Positions 8,950 to 18,102 of a stretch of DNA of 64,000 bases are shown here, one piece after another. The position numbers and the translations under genes are program-made. Below the pieces are notes generated by a model. The model saw nothing but the letters and a program-made list of their open reading frames with translations. It ran no database searches and had not been told where the DNA came from. The stretch is from Bacillus sp. FJAT-27445. GTDB lineage: Bacteria > Bacillota > Bacilli > Bacillales > Cytobacillaceae. Numbering within the stretch: position 1 is the first letter of the stretch; each line of letters opens with the position of its first letter. The DNA lies in contig NZ_LMTI01000001.1 in the NCBI RefSeq assembly GCF_001510665.1, forward strand, positions 687,572 through 751,571, read 5' to 3'.

Positions 8950-9087
8950 TGGAAGCGCCTCGTTTAGCCCCGACCAGATTAAGACGGAGCCCGAAGGACG
9001 GGCCTGCCCTCCGGAGGGAACCGGCTTAAGACCTCGAGGGGCTAGGCGCTCCTCGAAAAAGCTACCGCTTTTTCTTCGTGCGAGGAT
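8950..9087. repeat. structured GC-rich repeat-like element
   Basis: Between paaJ and paaX lies a GC-rich block unlike its AT-rich flanks. Outer arms AGCGCCTcgtttAGCCCC (8954-8971) and GGGGCTAGGCGCT (9038-9050) pair imperfectly and enclose GC-rich sequence. A second hairpin, AAAAAGC / GCTTTTT nested within CCTCG / CGAGG (9051-9086), follows and could act as terminator. The arrangement resembles small interspersed elements of Bacillaceae, but I cannot count genome copies here. Confidence 0.5.
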
Positions 9088-9193
9088 TATGCTTCCGAAG
9101 CTTACTCTTGTGGAGCTAGATTGAAAATATCTACTTGTTTTAGAATAGTAATAATTTTAACTTCCTAAGCATCGTGAGAAGGTGAGCAGAACT

Positions 9194-10069
9194 GTGAATA
9201 CGAGATCAATGATTTTTACATTGTACGGTGATTACATTTCCCACTACGGGAACAAAATTTGGGTTGGTAGCCTCATTAGGCTTCTCGAGGAGTTTGGCCA
9301 TAATAGCCAGTCTGTCCGGGCCGCCATTTCAAGAATGAATAAACAGGGCTGGGTCCAGGCGGAAAAAGCAGGGAACAAAAGCTATTATTCACTAACGCCG
9401 CGTGGGATCAAGCGGATAGAAGAAGCGGCCAGAAGGATTTTTAAATTGAAGCCCGAGGCCTGGGACGGCAAATGGCGGATTCTCATGTACTCGATTCCTG
9501 AGGAAATCCGCAACGTTCGCGATGAGCTTCGTAAAGAGCTGGTTTGGAGCGGATTTGGCACTCTTTCCAACAGTTCATGGATTTCCGCCAATCCACTGGA
9601 AAATGAAGTATATGACCTGATCGATAAATACAAGATAGAGGATTATGTGGATTTTTTTGTAGCCGAGTATAACGGGCCGAAGGAAAATATCCGGCTCGTT
9701 GAAAAATGCTGGGACCTTGAAGAAATCAATCACAGGTATCAGGAATTCATCCAGGATTACAGCCAGAAGTACATTATTGGCAAAAATAAAATTCTGAAGG
9801 GCCAGATGACAGACGCGGATTGCTTTGTGGAGAGGACAAGGCTAGTGCACGAATACCGCAAATTCCTGTTCATTGACCCTGGCCTGCCTGAGGAACTGCT
9901 TCCCGATAAATGGCTGGGCAGCCATGCTGCTTCCCTATTCGCAGATTATTACAAGGAGCTTGCAGAGCCTGCATCACGCTTTTTTGAAGATGTTTTTAAA
10001 GAGGGGAACCAACTTGAAGAACGCGAAAAAGATTATGATGTACTGGAGCATCCGTATATCATCGAATAG
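9194..10069 (+). CDS. paaX: PaaX family transcriptional repressor
   Basis: PaaX represses paa operons and is released by phenylacetyl-CoA. The 291-aa product shows the N-terminal winged helix (MIFTLYGDYISHYGNKIWVG and SVRAAISRMNKQGWVQAEKA) and the central and C-terminal PaaX domains (WDGKWRILMYSIPEE). GTG 9194 is chosen because GAAGGTGAG is about eight bases upstream; the earlier in-frame GTG 9182 lies inside that ribosome site. It is transcribed after the structured repeat and probably from its own promoter. The ligand here is inferred from family and context. Confidence 0.9.
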   Translation: MNTRSMIFTLYGDYISHYGNKIWVGSLIRLLEEFGHNSQSVRAAISRMNKQGWVQAEKAGNKSYYSLTPRGIKRIEEAARRIFKLKPEAWDGKWRILMYSIPEEIRNVRDELRKELVWSGFGTLSNSSWISANPLENEVYDLIDKYKIEDYVDFFVAEYNGPKENIRLVEKCWDLEEINHRYQEFIQDYSQKYIIGKNKILKGQMTDADCFVERTRLVHEYRKFLFIDPGLPEELLPDKWLGSHAASLFADYYKELAEPASRFFEDVFKEGNQLEEREKDYDVLEHPYIIE

Positions 10070-10113
10070 AACGCAAAATGCTATAACGCTTTCTTCACGG
10101 AAGGATGGAATTT

Positions 10114-11067
10114 GTGAATAAGCTTACAAAAATGCTGAATATCAAGTATCCAATTATCCAGGGAGGCATGGGCAATATAAGCAATGCCCCATTGGCAGCA
10201 GCGGTGTCGGAAGCGGGTGGCCTAGGAACAATTGGCGCCGGTACGATGGATCCAGAAGAAGTGGAAAGGATCATCGTTGAAACAAAATTAAGGACGAGAC
10301 AACCATTCGCTGTCAATGTTCCCTTGGGAGTTTCACCTTATAGCAAGGAAATCCTCTCCCTTATCATTAAACATAAAGTTCCTGTTGCATCTTTATCCGC
10401 CGGCAATCCAGCACCGTTTATTCCGAAGCTTCACATGGAAGGAGTCAAGGTACTTGCGGTAGTAGCGTCCGTAAAGCATGCAAAAAAAGCGGAAGAAGCG
10501 GGTGCGGATGCTTTGGTAGCGGAAGGCTATGAAGCTGCGGGAATCAATTCCCCCTATGAAACCACAACGATGGCGCTTATTCCTCAGGTAACTGGGGCTG
10601 TGGCAATCCCTGTTATTGCAGCAGGCGGAATTGCGGACGGGAAGGGCCTTGCGGCGGCTCTATCGCTAGGGGCAAGCGGTGTGCAGATGGGGACACGATT
10701 TATTGCTGTAAAAGAAGCGCCTTTCCATGCTTTATACAAACAATTGGTCACGAAAGCGGATGACACTTCAACCGTAATCGTTGGAAGGGCTTTAGGTAGA
10801 ATTCGGAGGCTTTTGGACACTCCGTATGCCCAAAAACTACTGGATGCCGAACAAAAAGGAATCAGCCTTGAAGAATTTATGGAGAAGACAACAGAATACT
10901 ATCATAAAACGGGTGCAATGGATGGAAATATTCAAGAAGGATTTTTGAATGCCGGGCAAATCGCAGGTTTAATCACGGATATCCCATCCACATCGGACCT
11001 TTTAGTAAATATGATGGAAGAAGCTAAAGTGGCACTAGAAGCAGCCAAAACAAGACTTTTCAGCTAA
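10114..11067 (+). CDS. nitronate monooxygenase / FabK-like FMN flavoprotein
   Basis: TIM-barrel FMN protein of the 2-nitropropane dioxygenase/FabK superfamily, 317 aa. It begins YPIIQGGMGNISNAPLAAAV, carries GADALVAEGYEAAG and the flavin phosphate segment VIAAGGIADGKGLAAALSLG followed by GVQMGTRF. Members oxidise nitronates or reduce enoyl thioesters. The start is set at GTG 10114 because AAGGATGG precedes it; ATG 10105 overlaps that site. Location behind paaX suggests a link to CoA-thioester metabolism, but the substrate is unknown. Confidence 0.75.
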   Translation: MNKLTKMLNIKYPIIQGGMGNISNAPLAAAVSEAGGLGTIGAGTMDPEEVERIIVETKLRTRQPFAVNVPLGVSPYSKEILSLIIKHKVPVASLSAGNPAPFIPKLHMEGVKVLAVVASVKHAKKAEEAGADALVAEGYEAAGINSPYETTTMALIPQVTGAVAIPVIAAGGIADGKGLAAALSLGASGVQMGTRFIAVKEAPFHALYKQLVTKADDTSTVIVGRALGRIRRLLDTPYAQKLLDAEQKGISLEEFMEKTTEYYHKTGAMDGNIQEGFLNAGQIAGLITDIPSTSDLLVNMMEEAKVALEAAKTRLFS

Positions 11068-11118
11068 AAAACATGATAGATATATTTCAACACTTTACCG
11101 GGTTGAAGCGTTAATTTT

Positions 11119-11150
11119 GCAAGAGACTAAAATTGTCTCTTGCTTTTTTT
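11119..11150 (+). terminator. Rho-independent terminator
   Basis: GCAAGAGAC / GTCTCTTGC, 9 bp with a 7-base loop, followed by TTTTTTT. It ends the paaX-NMO transcript. Confidence 0.9.
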
Positions 11151-11340
11151 ATTTTATAGCAATATAATTTTCAATAATATTCAATTTTTAGAATATTGTT
11201 TGACTTAGAAAGATTTAGAATGTTAGTATAACGGTATAAATACGGTGGTGATAGTAATTATCATATAAACATCACAAGAACGTTTACATACAGATTTTCA
11301 TCCAGTTATGGGTGGTAATTAAAAAATAGGGGGAATTTTT

Positions 11341-12345
11341 ATGAAAAAGCACGTAAAAACCATTTCGATCGCCCTTGCCGCGATGATGATGCTCGCGGCA
11401 TGCGGTAGCAAGGAAGAAACAGGCGGCAAGACAGGTAATGGAGGAGAAAAAGAAAAAGAGTACAAAGTGGGAATTTCCCAATTTGCTCCCCATCCATCGC
11501 TTGACGCTGCAACGGAAGGTTTCAAAAAAGCATTAGAAGACAAAGGGCTGAAGGTAAGCTTTTCTGAGAAGAACGCACAAGGTGATCAAAACAATACCCG
11601 CACAATCGCGGAAAACTTTGTTGGCGACAAGGTTGACATGATTTTTGCAAACGCAACTCCAAGCGCTATGGCAGCTCTTAGTGTAACAAAAGATATTCCA
11701 ATCCTTTTTACATCTGTAACAGACCCTGTTGGCGCAGGCCTTGTAAAATCATTTGATGAGCCTGGCGATAATATTACAGGCACGACTGACAACCATCCGG
11801 ATGCCACAAAGAAAACAATCGATTTCATTACCACTGAAGTTGGTGCAAAGAAAATCGGTATTGTCTACAATTCCGGTGAACAGAACTCTGTCGTACAGGT
11901 AGATGCTGTCGAAAAACTCGCTAAAGACAATGGCGGTTCATTGGTAAAGGTTTCTGTTTCGACAACCGCAGAAGTAAAGCAGGCGGCTGAATCCCTTGTT
12001 GGGCGGGTGGACGCTATTTACATCCCAACAGACAATACCGTTGTTTCCGCGCTTGACTCTGTCATTTCTGTCGCCAACAGCAAAAAAATCCCTCTTTTCG
12101 TTGGGGAGCTTGATTCAATGAAAAAAGGCGCTGTTGCCGCAAGCGGATTCAGCTATTATGACCTTGGCTATGAAACTGGCCTTATGGCTGTCGAAATTTT
12201 GACTGGCGCAAAAAAAGCTTCTGAAATCCCAGTCGCTTTGCCGCAAAGCCTTGCCCTTATGATTAATAAGAAGGCCGCTGAGGCACAAGGCCTTGAAGTG
12301 AAGGAAGAATGGAAAGAAAATGGGGAGTTCTACGAAGGAGAATAA
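11341..12345 (+). CDS. ABC transporter substrate-binding lipoprotein (TrpX-like)
   Basis: A 334-aa lipoprotein with signal peptide and lipobox LAAC at about residues 18-21, then a Gly/Lys/Glu linker and a two-lobed binding domain (YKVGISQFAPHPSLDAATEGF, VDMIFANATPSAMAAL, DIPILFTSVTDPVGAGLV). This is the ABC_sub_bind family whose studied members bind tryptophan or other aromatic amino acids. Permease and ATPase genes follow at once. Position between the phenylacetate and phenylalanine operons makes an aromatic amino acid or keto acid a reasonable ligand; this is inference. Confidence 0.85.
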   Translation: MKKHVKTISIALAAMMMLAACGSKEETGGKTGNGGEKEKEYKVGISQFAPHPSLDAATEGFKKALEDKGLKVSFSEKNAQGDQNNTRTIAENFVGDKVDMIFANATPSAMAALSVTKDIPILFTSVTDPVGAGLVKSFDEPGDNITGTTDNHPDATKKTIDFITTEVGAKKIGIVYNSGEQNSVVQVDAVEKLAKDNGGSLVKVSVSTTAEVKQAAESLVGRVDAIYIPTDNTVVSALDSVISVANSKKIPLFVGELDSMKKGAVAASGFSYYDLGYETGLMAVEILTGAKKASEIPVALPQSLALMINKKAAEAQGLEVKEEWKENGEFYEGE

Positions 12346-12429
12346 TCCGTGATATGACCAGTTTAAGCTAGAGCCGAATATGGCGGGTGCTGTTTATGTG
12401 CTGCCCCGCCAGCCGGCTGGACAGGAAGG

Positions 12430-13467
12430 ATGATGTATGTGTTTACGGCAATATTCGGATCATTTGAATCAGGTATCATTTACGCAATTATGGCGCTTGG
12501 TGTCTATTTATCCTTCAGGATCCTTGATTTTCCCGACTTGACGGTTGATGGAAGCTTTGTAACAGGCGCAGCAATTGCGGCAACAATGATTGTGAATGGC
12601 TACAATCCGTTCATTGCAACTGTTGCAGCCCTAATTGCGGGTTTTGCCGCGGGCTGTTTAACAGGCATCCTCCATACAGCCGGGAAAATAAACGCGCTGC
12701 TTTCAGGGATTCTTGTCATGATTGCCCTGTATTCTATTAATCTGCGAATTATGGGCAGGTCAAATGTGACCCTCCTTAACCAGGAAACTTCGCTTTCCAC
12801 AGTCAGCAGTTTGTCGGAAAAGCTCGGCATCGATTCCTTTTTTAACAATCTTCTCGTTTCAATAGGCCTCGGGGACAGCCTTCCATCAACTTGGGGCATC
12901 CTTTTGTTCATGATTGTTGTGACCTTGATAATCAAAGTGTTTACAGACTGGTTCCTGAAAACGGAAATAGGCCTCGCGGTTCGCGCAACCGGAGACAACA
13001 AACGGATGATTAGTAGCTTTTCAGCAAATACAAACCTGCTTATTATCCTGGCACTAGGAATCTCAAATTCCATGGTCGCCTTTTCCGGGGCGATGATTGC
13101 CCAGCAGTCGGGATTCGCCGATGTGGGAATGGGAATCGGGATGATCATTATCGGTCTGGCCTCGGTCATTATTGGAGAAGCGCTCTTTGGAGCCAAAACA
13201 ATTGTCCGTGCAACACTTGCGGTTGTCGGCGGGGCAATTATTTACAGGATTGTCGTTACACTCGCATTGCGGGTTGATTTCCTCGATCCGGGTGACATGA
13301 AACTGATTACCGCCCTGATTGTCATTATTTCACTCATTACCCCTAAGCTATTGGGAGGGGCAAAGGAAAAAAAACGGAAAGCAAAAAAGAGAGCGGAAAG
13401 GCAAACGCTCATGAAAACAATCCAGGCAAGAAAGGGGGATGCCCATGCTTCGCTTAAATCAGATTAA
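12430..13467 (+). CDS. ABC transporter permease (TrpY-like)
   Basis: Integral membrane protein of the branched-chain-permease/BMP type: about eight or nine hydrophobic helices from FESGIIYAIMALGVYLSF to LITALIVIISLITPKLL, then a very basic tail (KEKKRKAKKRAER). The segment LDFPDLTVDGSFVTGAA is typical of TrpY-like permeases. Start is uncertain among ATG 12430, ATG 12433 and GTG 12439, since AGGAAGG lies at 12423-12429. The 3' end overlaps the ATPase gene. Confidence 0.85.
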   Translation: MMYVFTAIFGSFESGIIYAIMALGVYLSFRILDFPDLTVDGSFVTGAAIAATMIVNGYNPFIATVAALIAGFAAGCLTGILHTAGKINALLSGILVMIALYSINLRIMGRSNVTLLNQETSLSTVSSLSEKLGIDSFFNNLLVSIGLGDSLPSTWGILLFMIVVTLIIKVFTDWFLKTEIGLAVRATGDNKRMISSFSANTNLLIILALGISNSMVAFSGAMIAQQSGFADVGMGIGMIIIGLASVIIGEALFGAKTIVRATLAVVGGAIIYRIVVTLALRVDFLDPGDMKLITALIVIISLITPKLLGGAKEKKRKAKKRAERQTLMKTIQARKGDAHASLKSD

Positions 13468-14239
13468 CAAAGTATTCAACGAAGGGACCCCCGATGAAAA
13501 AATCGCTATCGACCATATCAATCTTGAGCTTAAAAGAGGGGACTTCGTCACAGTCATCGGCAGTAACGGAGCTGGGAAATCTACCCTAATGAATATCATT
13601 TCCGGGGCGTTGACGCCTGATATCGGGGAAATTTACCTGGATGAGAAAAATGTCACCTCTATGACGGAATATAATCGTTCAAAGCTCATCGGCCGTGTTT
13701 TTCAGGACCCAATGGCCGGTACGGCGCCAAGCATGACGATTGAAGAAAATCTGGCAATGGCCTATTCACGGAATAAGACCAGGACATTCAGGCAAGGGGT
13801 TACGAGAAAACGAAGGGAATTGTTCAAAGAAGTGCTTGAGTCCCTTCATCTAGGGCTTGAAAACAGGCTGACCGCAAAAGTCGGGCTGCTTTCAGGAGGG
13901 GAAAGGCAGGCACTTTCCCTTTTAATGGCCACCTTTACAGAGCCTTGCGTCCTTCTTCTTGATGAACATACTGCCGCGCTTGACCCTTCGAGAGCAGAAC
14001 TGATTACAAACCTGACAAAACAAATTATCAATCAATATGGATTGACCACTCTGATGGTCACGCATAATATGCAGCAGGCGATTGACCTTGGCAATAGGCT
14101 GATTATGATGGATAAAGGCCAGATTATCCTTGAAGTAAATGAGGAGGATAAGGAAAAGCTTACGATTGAAGCCCTTCTTGAGGAATTCCAGCGGATCCGC
14201 GGCACCCAGATGGCTAGCGACCGCGCATTGTTGTCATAA
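13445..14239 (+). CDS. ABC transporter ATPase (TrpZ-like)
   Basis: Nucleotide-binding subunit, 264 aa: Walker A GSNGAGKST, signature LSGGERQALSL, Walker B VLLLDEHTAALDP and switch His in MVTHNMQ. ATG 13445 is preferred because AAAGGGGG lies six bases before it, while ATG 13439 abuts that site. The gene overlaps the permease by 23 bases. Together the three genes encode a complete importer of the YtrC/TrpXYZ class. Confidence 0.88.
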   Translation: MLRLNQINKVFNEGTPDEKIAIDHINLELKRGDFVTVIGSNGAGKSTLMNIISGALTPDIGEIYLDEKNVTSMTEYNRSKLIGRVFQDPMAGTAPSMTIEENLAMAYSRNKTRTFRQGVTRKRRELFKEVLESLHLGLENRLTAKVGLLSGGERQALSLLMATFTEPCVLLLDEHTAALDPSRAELITNLTKQIINQYGLTTLMVTHNMQQAIDLGNRLIMMDKGQIILEVNEEDKEKLTIEALLEEFQRIRGTQMASDRALLS

Positions 14240-14288
14240 GCACGTATATCATTCTTTTTTTAAAATAAAGAATTAGGGAGAGCTAAAC

Positions 14289-14675
14289 ATGAAGCCCGGC
14301 ATGCGGATTGGACAGCAGGAAACCATTCAGCTGGTGGTGACGAAGGAAATGTTCGCGGAGTTTGGCGGCCAGGTTGTCCATCCCGCCTATTCGACCGCCT
14401 GGATGGTCTACCATATGGAGTGGGCTTCAAGGAAGATCATCCTGCCGTTTCTTGAGGAAAATGAAGAGGGCATGGGTGCCTCGGTCAATGTAAAACATAT
14501 TGCTCCCGCCCTTGAAGGCGAAAAGATTACTGTTACAGCTTCGCTCGCATCAATTAACGGAAAGGACATTATTACAAGTGTTGAAGCGCACGGGCCTGAC
14601 GGGATTGTTGGTACCGGGGAAGTAAAACAGGTAATTTTGCCAAAAATGAAAATAAGCAGTATTCTAAAATCATAG
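14289..14675 (+). CDS. hot-dog thioesterase, fluoroacetyl-CoA thioesterase (FlK)-like
   Basis: A 128-aa hot-dog-fold protein. The pattern HPAYSTAWMVYHMEWASRK (Ser/Thr and Glu) and NVKHIAPALEGE (His) corresponds to the Thr-Glu-His catalytic set of FlK. In catabolic islands such enzymes probably hydrolyse dead-end CoA esters to free CoA, the role PaaI plays in other paa clusters. It starts at ATG 14289 after AGGGAGAG, 49 bases behind the ATPase, and is followed by a terminator. Confidence 0.72.
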   Translation: MKPGMRIGQQETIQLVVTKEMFAEFGGQVVHPAYSTAWMVYHMEWASRKIILPFLEENEEGMGASVNVKHIAPALEGEKITVTASLASINGKDIITSVEAHGPDGIVGTGEVKQVILPKMKISSILKS

Positions 14676-14701
14676 ACTATTAGCGCAACATCGGCTTGAC
14701 G

Positions 14702-14743
14702 AAGAAACAGCCTGGGTACAGGTTTGTTTCTTTCTTGCTTTTT
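14702..14743 (+). terminator. Rho-independent terminator
   Basis: AAGAAAC / GTTTCTT enclosing CCTG / CAGG, with a downstream CTTTTT. It separates the ABC transporter-thioesterase unit from the phenylalanine operon. Confidence 0.65.
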
Positions 14744-14854
14744 AGGGATTTCGTTTGCTTTAAAGCGGTGAAGCGGTTCGTCTACACAACAAAACCGGCG
14801 TTTTGAAACACTACCTATGTTAACTTTTCCTAAGAACCGAAAGGGGAGCTAAAA

Positions 14855-16000
14855 ATGAAAGCGTTGCCATTTGCGGGAGGAGACACAAATTCCATGGACA
14901 TTTTTACAAAAATCGGTGAACACGAGCAAATTGTCTTTTGCAATGATGAATCTACCGGCTTAAAAGCCATTATCGCGATTCATAGCACCAAGCTGGGCCC
15001 AGCTTTGGGAGGCTGCAGGATGAGGCCTTACTCCAGTACGGAGGAAGCACTCGAGGATGTTCTTCGCCTGTCAAAAGGTATGACCTATAAGTGCGCGGCT
15101 GCGGATGTTGATTTTGGAGGGGGCAAGGCAGTCATTATTGGTGACCCAATGAAGGATAAAAGCCCGGAATTATTCAGGGCATTCGGCCAATTCGTGGATT
15201 CGCTGAATGGGCGTTTTTATACCGGAACGGATATGGGAACGACCCCCGAGGATTTTGTCCATGCGATGAAGGAAACGAACTGTATCGTCGGCGTTGGAGA
15301 GGCTTACGGAGGAAGCGGCGATTCTTCCATTCCGACCGCCCAGGGAGTGCTTTATGGAATTCAGGCGACAAATAAAGTCATTTGGGGTACAGATCAGCTT
15401 TCAGGAAAAAGCTATGCAATCCAGGGGTTGGGGAAAGTCGGATATAAGGTTGCCGAACGCCTCCTTGAAGAAGGGGCAGATCTTTATGTAACCGATATTA
15501 ATGAGGAAGCTGTAAACCGCCTGTCCGAATATGCAAAGTCGCTTGGCTGCGCCATCAAGGCAGTAGGCAGCGATGAAATTTACTCCCAGGAAGCAGATGT
15601 ATTCGTACCGTGCGCGCTCGGAGGAATCATAAATGATGAAACCATTCCCGAGCTCAAGTGCCTGGCTGTCGCCGGATCCGCGAACAACCAATTGGCTGAG
15701 ATGCGGCATGGACAAATGCTTCAGGCAAAAGGAATTGTTTACGCGCCGGATTATATCGTTAACGCAGGCGGGCTAATCCAGGTTGCCGATGAATTGTATA
15801 CCCCGAACAAAGAGCGGGTCATGCAAAAAACGAAAGCAATCTATGACTCCCTGCTGGATATTTATCGGCATGCCACGGAAGACGGGGTTACAACAGTCGA
15901 AGCGGCGAACCGATTCTGTGAATCTAGAATTGAAGCAAGGGTAAGGAGAAACAGCTTTTTCTCCCATCATAAGCGCCCGAAGTGGGCTGTTCGTTCCTAA
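14855..16000 (+). CDS. pdh: phenylalanine dehydrogenase
   Basis: NAD-dependent oxidative deamination of L-phenylalanine to phenylpyruvate and ammonium. The 381-aa product belongs to the Glu/Leu/Phe/Val dehydrogenase family: GPALGGCRM with catalytic Lys in [18 protein letters not shown], Rossmann motif [15 protein letters not shown], and [17 protein letters not shown]. It resembles Bacillus phenylalanine dehydrogenases rather than leucine dehydrogenases: TGTDMGTT instead of [26 protein letters not shown], and a C-terminal [10 protein letters not shown] tail. ATG 14855 follows AAAGGGGAGCT. It heads the operon running into the 2-oxo acid dehydrogenase genes, so its keto acid product is probably their substrate. 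Confidence 0.88.
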   Translation: MKALPFAGGDTNSMDIFTKIGEHEQIVFCNDESTGLKAIIAIHSTKLGPALGGCRMRPYSSTEEALEDVLRLSKGMTYKCAAADVDFGGGKAVIIGDPMKDKSPELFRAFGQFVDSLNGRFYTGTDMGTTPEDFVHAMKETNCIVGVGEAYGGSGDSSIPTAQGVLYGIQATNKVIWGTDQLSGKSYAIQGLGKVGYKVAERLLEEGADLYVTDINEEAVNRLSEYAKSLGCAIKAVGSDEIYSQEADVFVPCALGGIINDETIPELKCLAVAGSANNQLAEMRHGQMLQAKGIVYAPDYIVNAGGLIQVADELYTPNKERVMQKTKAIYDSLLDIYRHATEDGVTTVEAANRFCESRIEARVRRNSFFSHHKRPKWAVRS

Positions 16001-16026
16001 ATTTCCTGACAGGGAGGGCGATAGCA

Positions 16027-17094
16027 GTGAAAACTAAATTTCCATTGATTCAAATCATGGACGAACAAGGCAATGTGGCAGAGCCTTCCGAGAGGGAAAA
16101 AATTAGCCAGGACCTTGCCTTAACGTTCTATAAACAAATGATCCGGATTCGGCTGTTCGACAGGAAGGCAGTGAGCCTGCAGCGCCAAGGAAGAATTGGT
16201 ACTTATGCTCCTTTCGAGGGCCAGGAAGCAGCCCAGGTTGGGAGCGCGCTTGCCTTGAAGGAGGATGATTGGCTTTTTCCTACATACCGGGACCATGGAG
16301 CCGCTTTTGTTTTTGGACACTCACTCCGCAATATCCTTTTATTTTGGAACGGCAGGAACGAGGGCTGTGTACCTCCGGACGGCAAAAAAATATTTCCGCC
16401 GGGCATTCCAATCGCAACCCAAATCCCTCATGCCGCAGGTGCCGCGCTTGCGGAAAAAATGAAAGGCTCTTCGTGCGCAGCCATTGCTTACTTTGGAGAT
16501 GGGGCCACGTCAGAAGGAGATTTCCACGAGGGTTTAAATTTTGCCAGTGTCATGAAAGCGCCTGTCGTGTTTTTTAATCAAAATAATGGCTATGCGATTT
16601 CCGTCCCTATTGAAAAGCAAATGAATTCTGAAACAATAGCGCAAAAGGCGATAGCCTATGGTATCCCGGGTGTCCGAGTGGATGGGAACGATGTGTTCGC
16701 TGTTTATTCTGAAACTTTGAAAGCGCTTGCGCGGGCAAGAAAAGGCGAAGGACCGACTTTGATTGAAGCGGTTACGTGGAGGTATGGCGCACATACAACA
16801 GCTGATGACCCTACAAAATACAGGGACCAGTCCGAAAGCCATGCAAAACGGGAAACAATCGACCCAATCCTCCGTCTGGAGCGTTTTCTTAAAAATGAAG
16901 GTGTTTTCAATGATAAACTGATGAAGGCTTTTGAAGAAGATGCAGCCGCGGAAATTGACAAAGCGGTCGAGGAAATGGAACATTATCCTCCCGCAAACCC
17001 GGCGGATATTTTCGATTACGTTTTCGAAAAATCCGTCTGGCCAATCGAAAAACAAAAACGTGACTATCTTCAGCTGATCGGTGGTGGAATGTAG
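16027..17094 (+). CDS. 2-oxo acid dehydrogenase complex E1 component, alpha subunit
   Basis: Thiamin-diphosphate-binding half of E1, 355 aa, with the ThDP motif YFGDGATSEGDFHEGLNFA ending in FFNQNNGYAIS, and GTYAPFEGQEAAQVGSALAL near the N-terminus. By sequence it is closest to PdhA-type subunits of pyruvate/branched-chain complexes. GTG 16027 is chosen for AGGGAGGGC about eight bases upstream. The next gene starts one base inside its stop codon. Between phenylalanine dehydrogenase and HPP dioxygenase, the likely substrate is phenylpyruvate; pyruvate or branched-chain keto acids are alternatives. Confidence 0.9.
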   Translation: MKTKFPLIQIMDEQGNVAEPSEREKISQDLALTFYKQMIRIRLFDRKAVSLQRQGRIGTYAPFEGQEAAQVGSALALKEDDWLFPTYRDHGAAFVFGHSLRNILLFWNGRNEGCVPPDGKKIFPPGIPIATQIPHAAGAALAEKMKGSSCAAIAYFGDGATSEGDFHEGLNFASVMKAPVVFFNQNNGYAISVPIEKQMNSETIAQKAIAYGIPGVRVDGNDVFAVYSETLKALARARKGEGPTLIEAVTWRYGAHTTADDPTKYRDQSESHAKRETIDPILRLERFLKNEGVFNDKLMKAFEEDAAAEIDKAVEEMEHYPPANPADIFDYVFEKSVWPIEKQKRDYLQLIGGGM

Positions 17095-18089
17095 TGGATA
17101 TTGCAACGAAAACAAGGACGTTGACGATGGTCCAGGCCATTAATGAAGCCCTTTCCGTCATGCTTGAAAACCATAGCGAGGTCATCCTTCTCGGGGAGGA
17201 CATCGGGAAGAATGGCGGGGTTTTCCGTGTAACGGACGGCCTTCAGGAAAAATTTGGCGACATGAGGGTAATGGATACGCCCCTTGCGGAAGCTGGGTTC
17301 ATTGGTGCGGCGATCGGCATGGCCGCGGCAGGTTTTAGGCCAGTCGCTGAAATCCAATTTCTTGGATTCATTTATCCCGCATATGAACAAATTATGACCC
17401 ATGCGTCCAGGCTTAGAATGAGGACATTCGGCCACTTCACCGTTCCGATGGTCATTCGCGCCCCTTATGGAGCCGGAGTGCGTGCGCCGGAAATCCATTG
17501 CGACAGTACAGAAGCACTGTTCACCCATATGCCAGGCATCAAGGTCGTCTGCCCATCTTCGGCTCATGACGCAAAAGGCCTGCTGATCGCATCAATCCTC
17601 GATCCCGACCCGGTCCTTTTCCTTGAGCCGATGCATCTGTACCGCTCGGTGAAGGATGAAGTTCCCGAGGGAGTATACGAAATTGAACTTGGGAAAGGAA
17701 AACGGCTCATGGACGGCGGAGATGTAAGCGTCCTAACGTGGGGAGCGATGGTGCCTGTTGCCATGAAGGCTGCCCGGGCCATGGCTGAAAAAGGAATCTC
17801 CTGCGATGTAATCGATATGAGGACCTTGTATCCGCTTGATAAGGATATCATTGCGGAATCGGTCCAGAAAACCGGCAGAACTGTCATCGTCCATGAGGCA
17901 CACGAGACAGGGGGAGTCGGAAACGATATCCTGGCTATTATTAATGATACTTCTTTTCTTTATCAAAAGGCGCCTGCAGAAAGGGTAACGGGCTTTGACA
18001 CACCGGTCCCATACTTTGGATTTGAAAACCACTACCTGCCAACACCTAAACGGGTTGAAGCTGCAATAGAAAAAGTGATGGGATTTTAG
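17094..18089 (+). CDS. 2-oxo acid dehydrogenase complex E1 component, beta subunit
   Basis: A 331-aa transketolase-like beta subunit: EVILLGEDIGKNGGVFRVTDGL, MDTPLAEAGFIGAAIGMA, IRAPYGAGVRAPEIHCDSTE and the C-terminal domain with VVHEAHETGGVGNDI. Starts with GTG overlapping the E1-alpha stop (TAGTG). E1-beta supplies part of the cofactor cleft and lines the substrate pocket. Confidence 0.92.
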   Translation: MDIATKTRTLTMVQAINEALSVMLENHSEVILLGEDIGKNGGVFRVTDGLQEKFGDMRVMDTPLAEAGFIGAAIGMAAAGFRPVAEIQFLGFIYPAYEQIMTHASRLRMRTFGHFTVPMVIRAPYGAGVRAPEIHCDSTEALFTHMPGIKVVCPSSAHDAKGLLIASILDPDPVLFLEPMHLYRSVKDEVPEGVYEIELGKGKRLMDGGDVSVLTWGAMVPVAMKAARAMAEKGISCDVIDMRTLYPLDKDIIAESVQKTGRTVIVHEAHETGGVGNDILAIINDTSFLYQKAPAERVTGFDTPVPYFGFENHYLPTPKRVEAAIEKVMGF

Positions 18090-18102
18090 GGAGGTGAAAA
18101 GT

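Noticed and set aside
11160-11340. Possible T-box or riboswitch leader before the TrpX-like gene
   Set aside because: The leader is short and lacks a T-box sequence or recognisable aptamer.
12600-13196. 198-aa ORF antisense to the ABC permease
   Set aside because: Composition mirrors the hydrophobic permease codons; no ribosome site; the sense frame is clearly conserved.
14855-16000. Calling this gene leucine dehydrogenase
   Set aside because: TGTDMGTT, the [14 protein letters not shown] segment and the C-terminal KRPKW tail follow phenylalanine dehydrogenases; context agrees.
16534-17115. 193-aa ORF antisense to the E1-alpha gene
   Set aside because: Shadow of a conserved gene, with an odd Cys/Phe-rich composition and no supporting signals.
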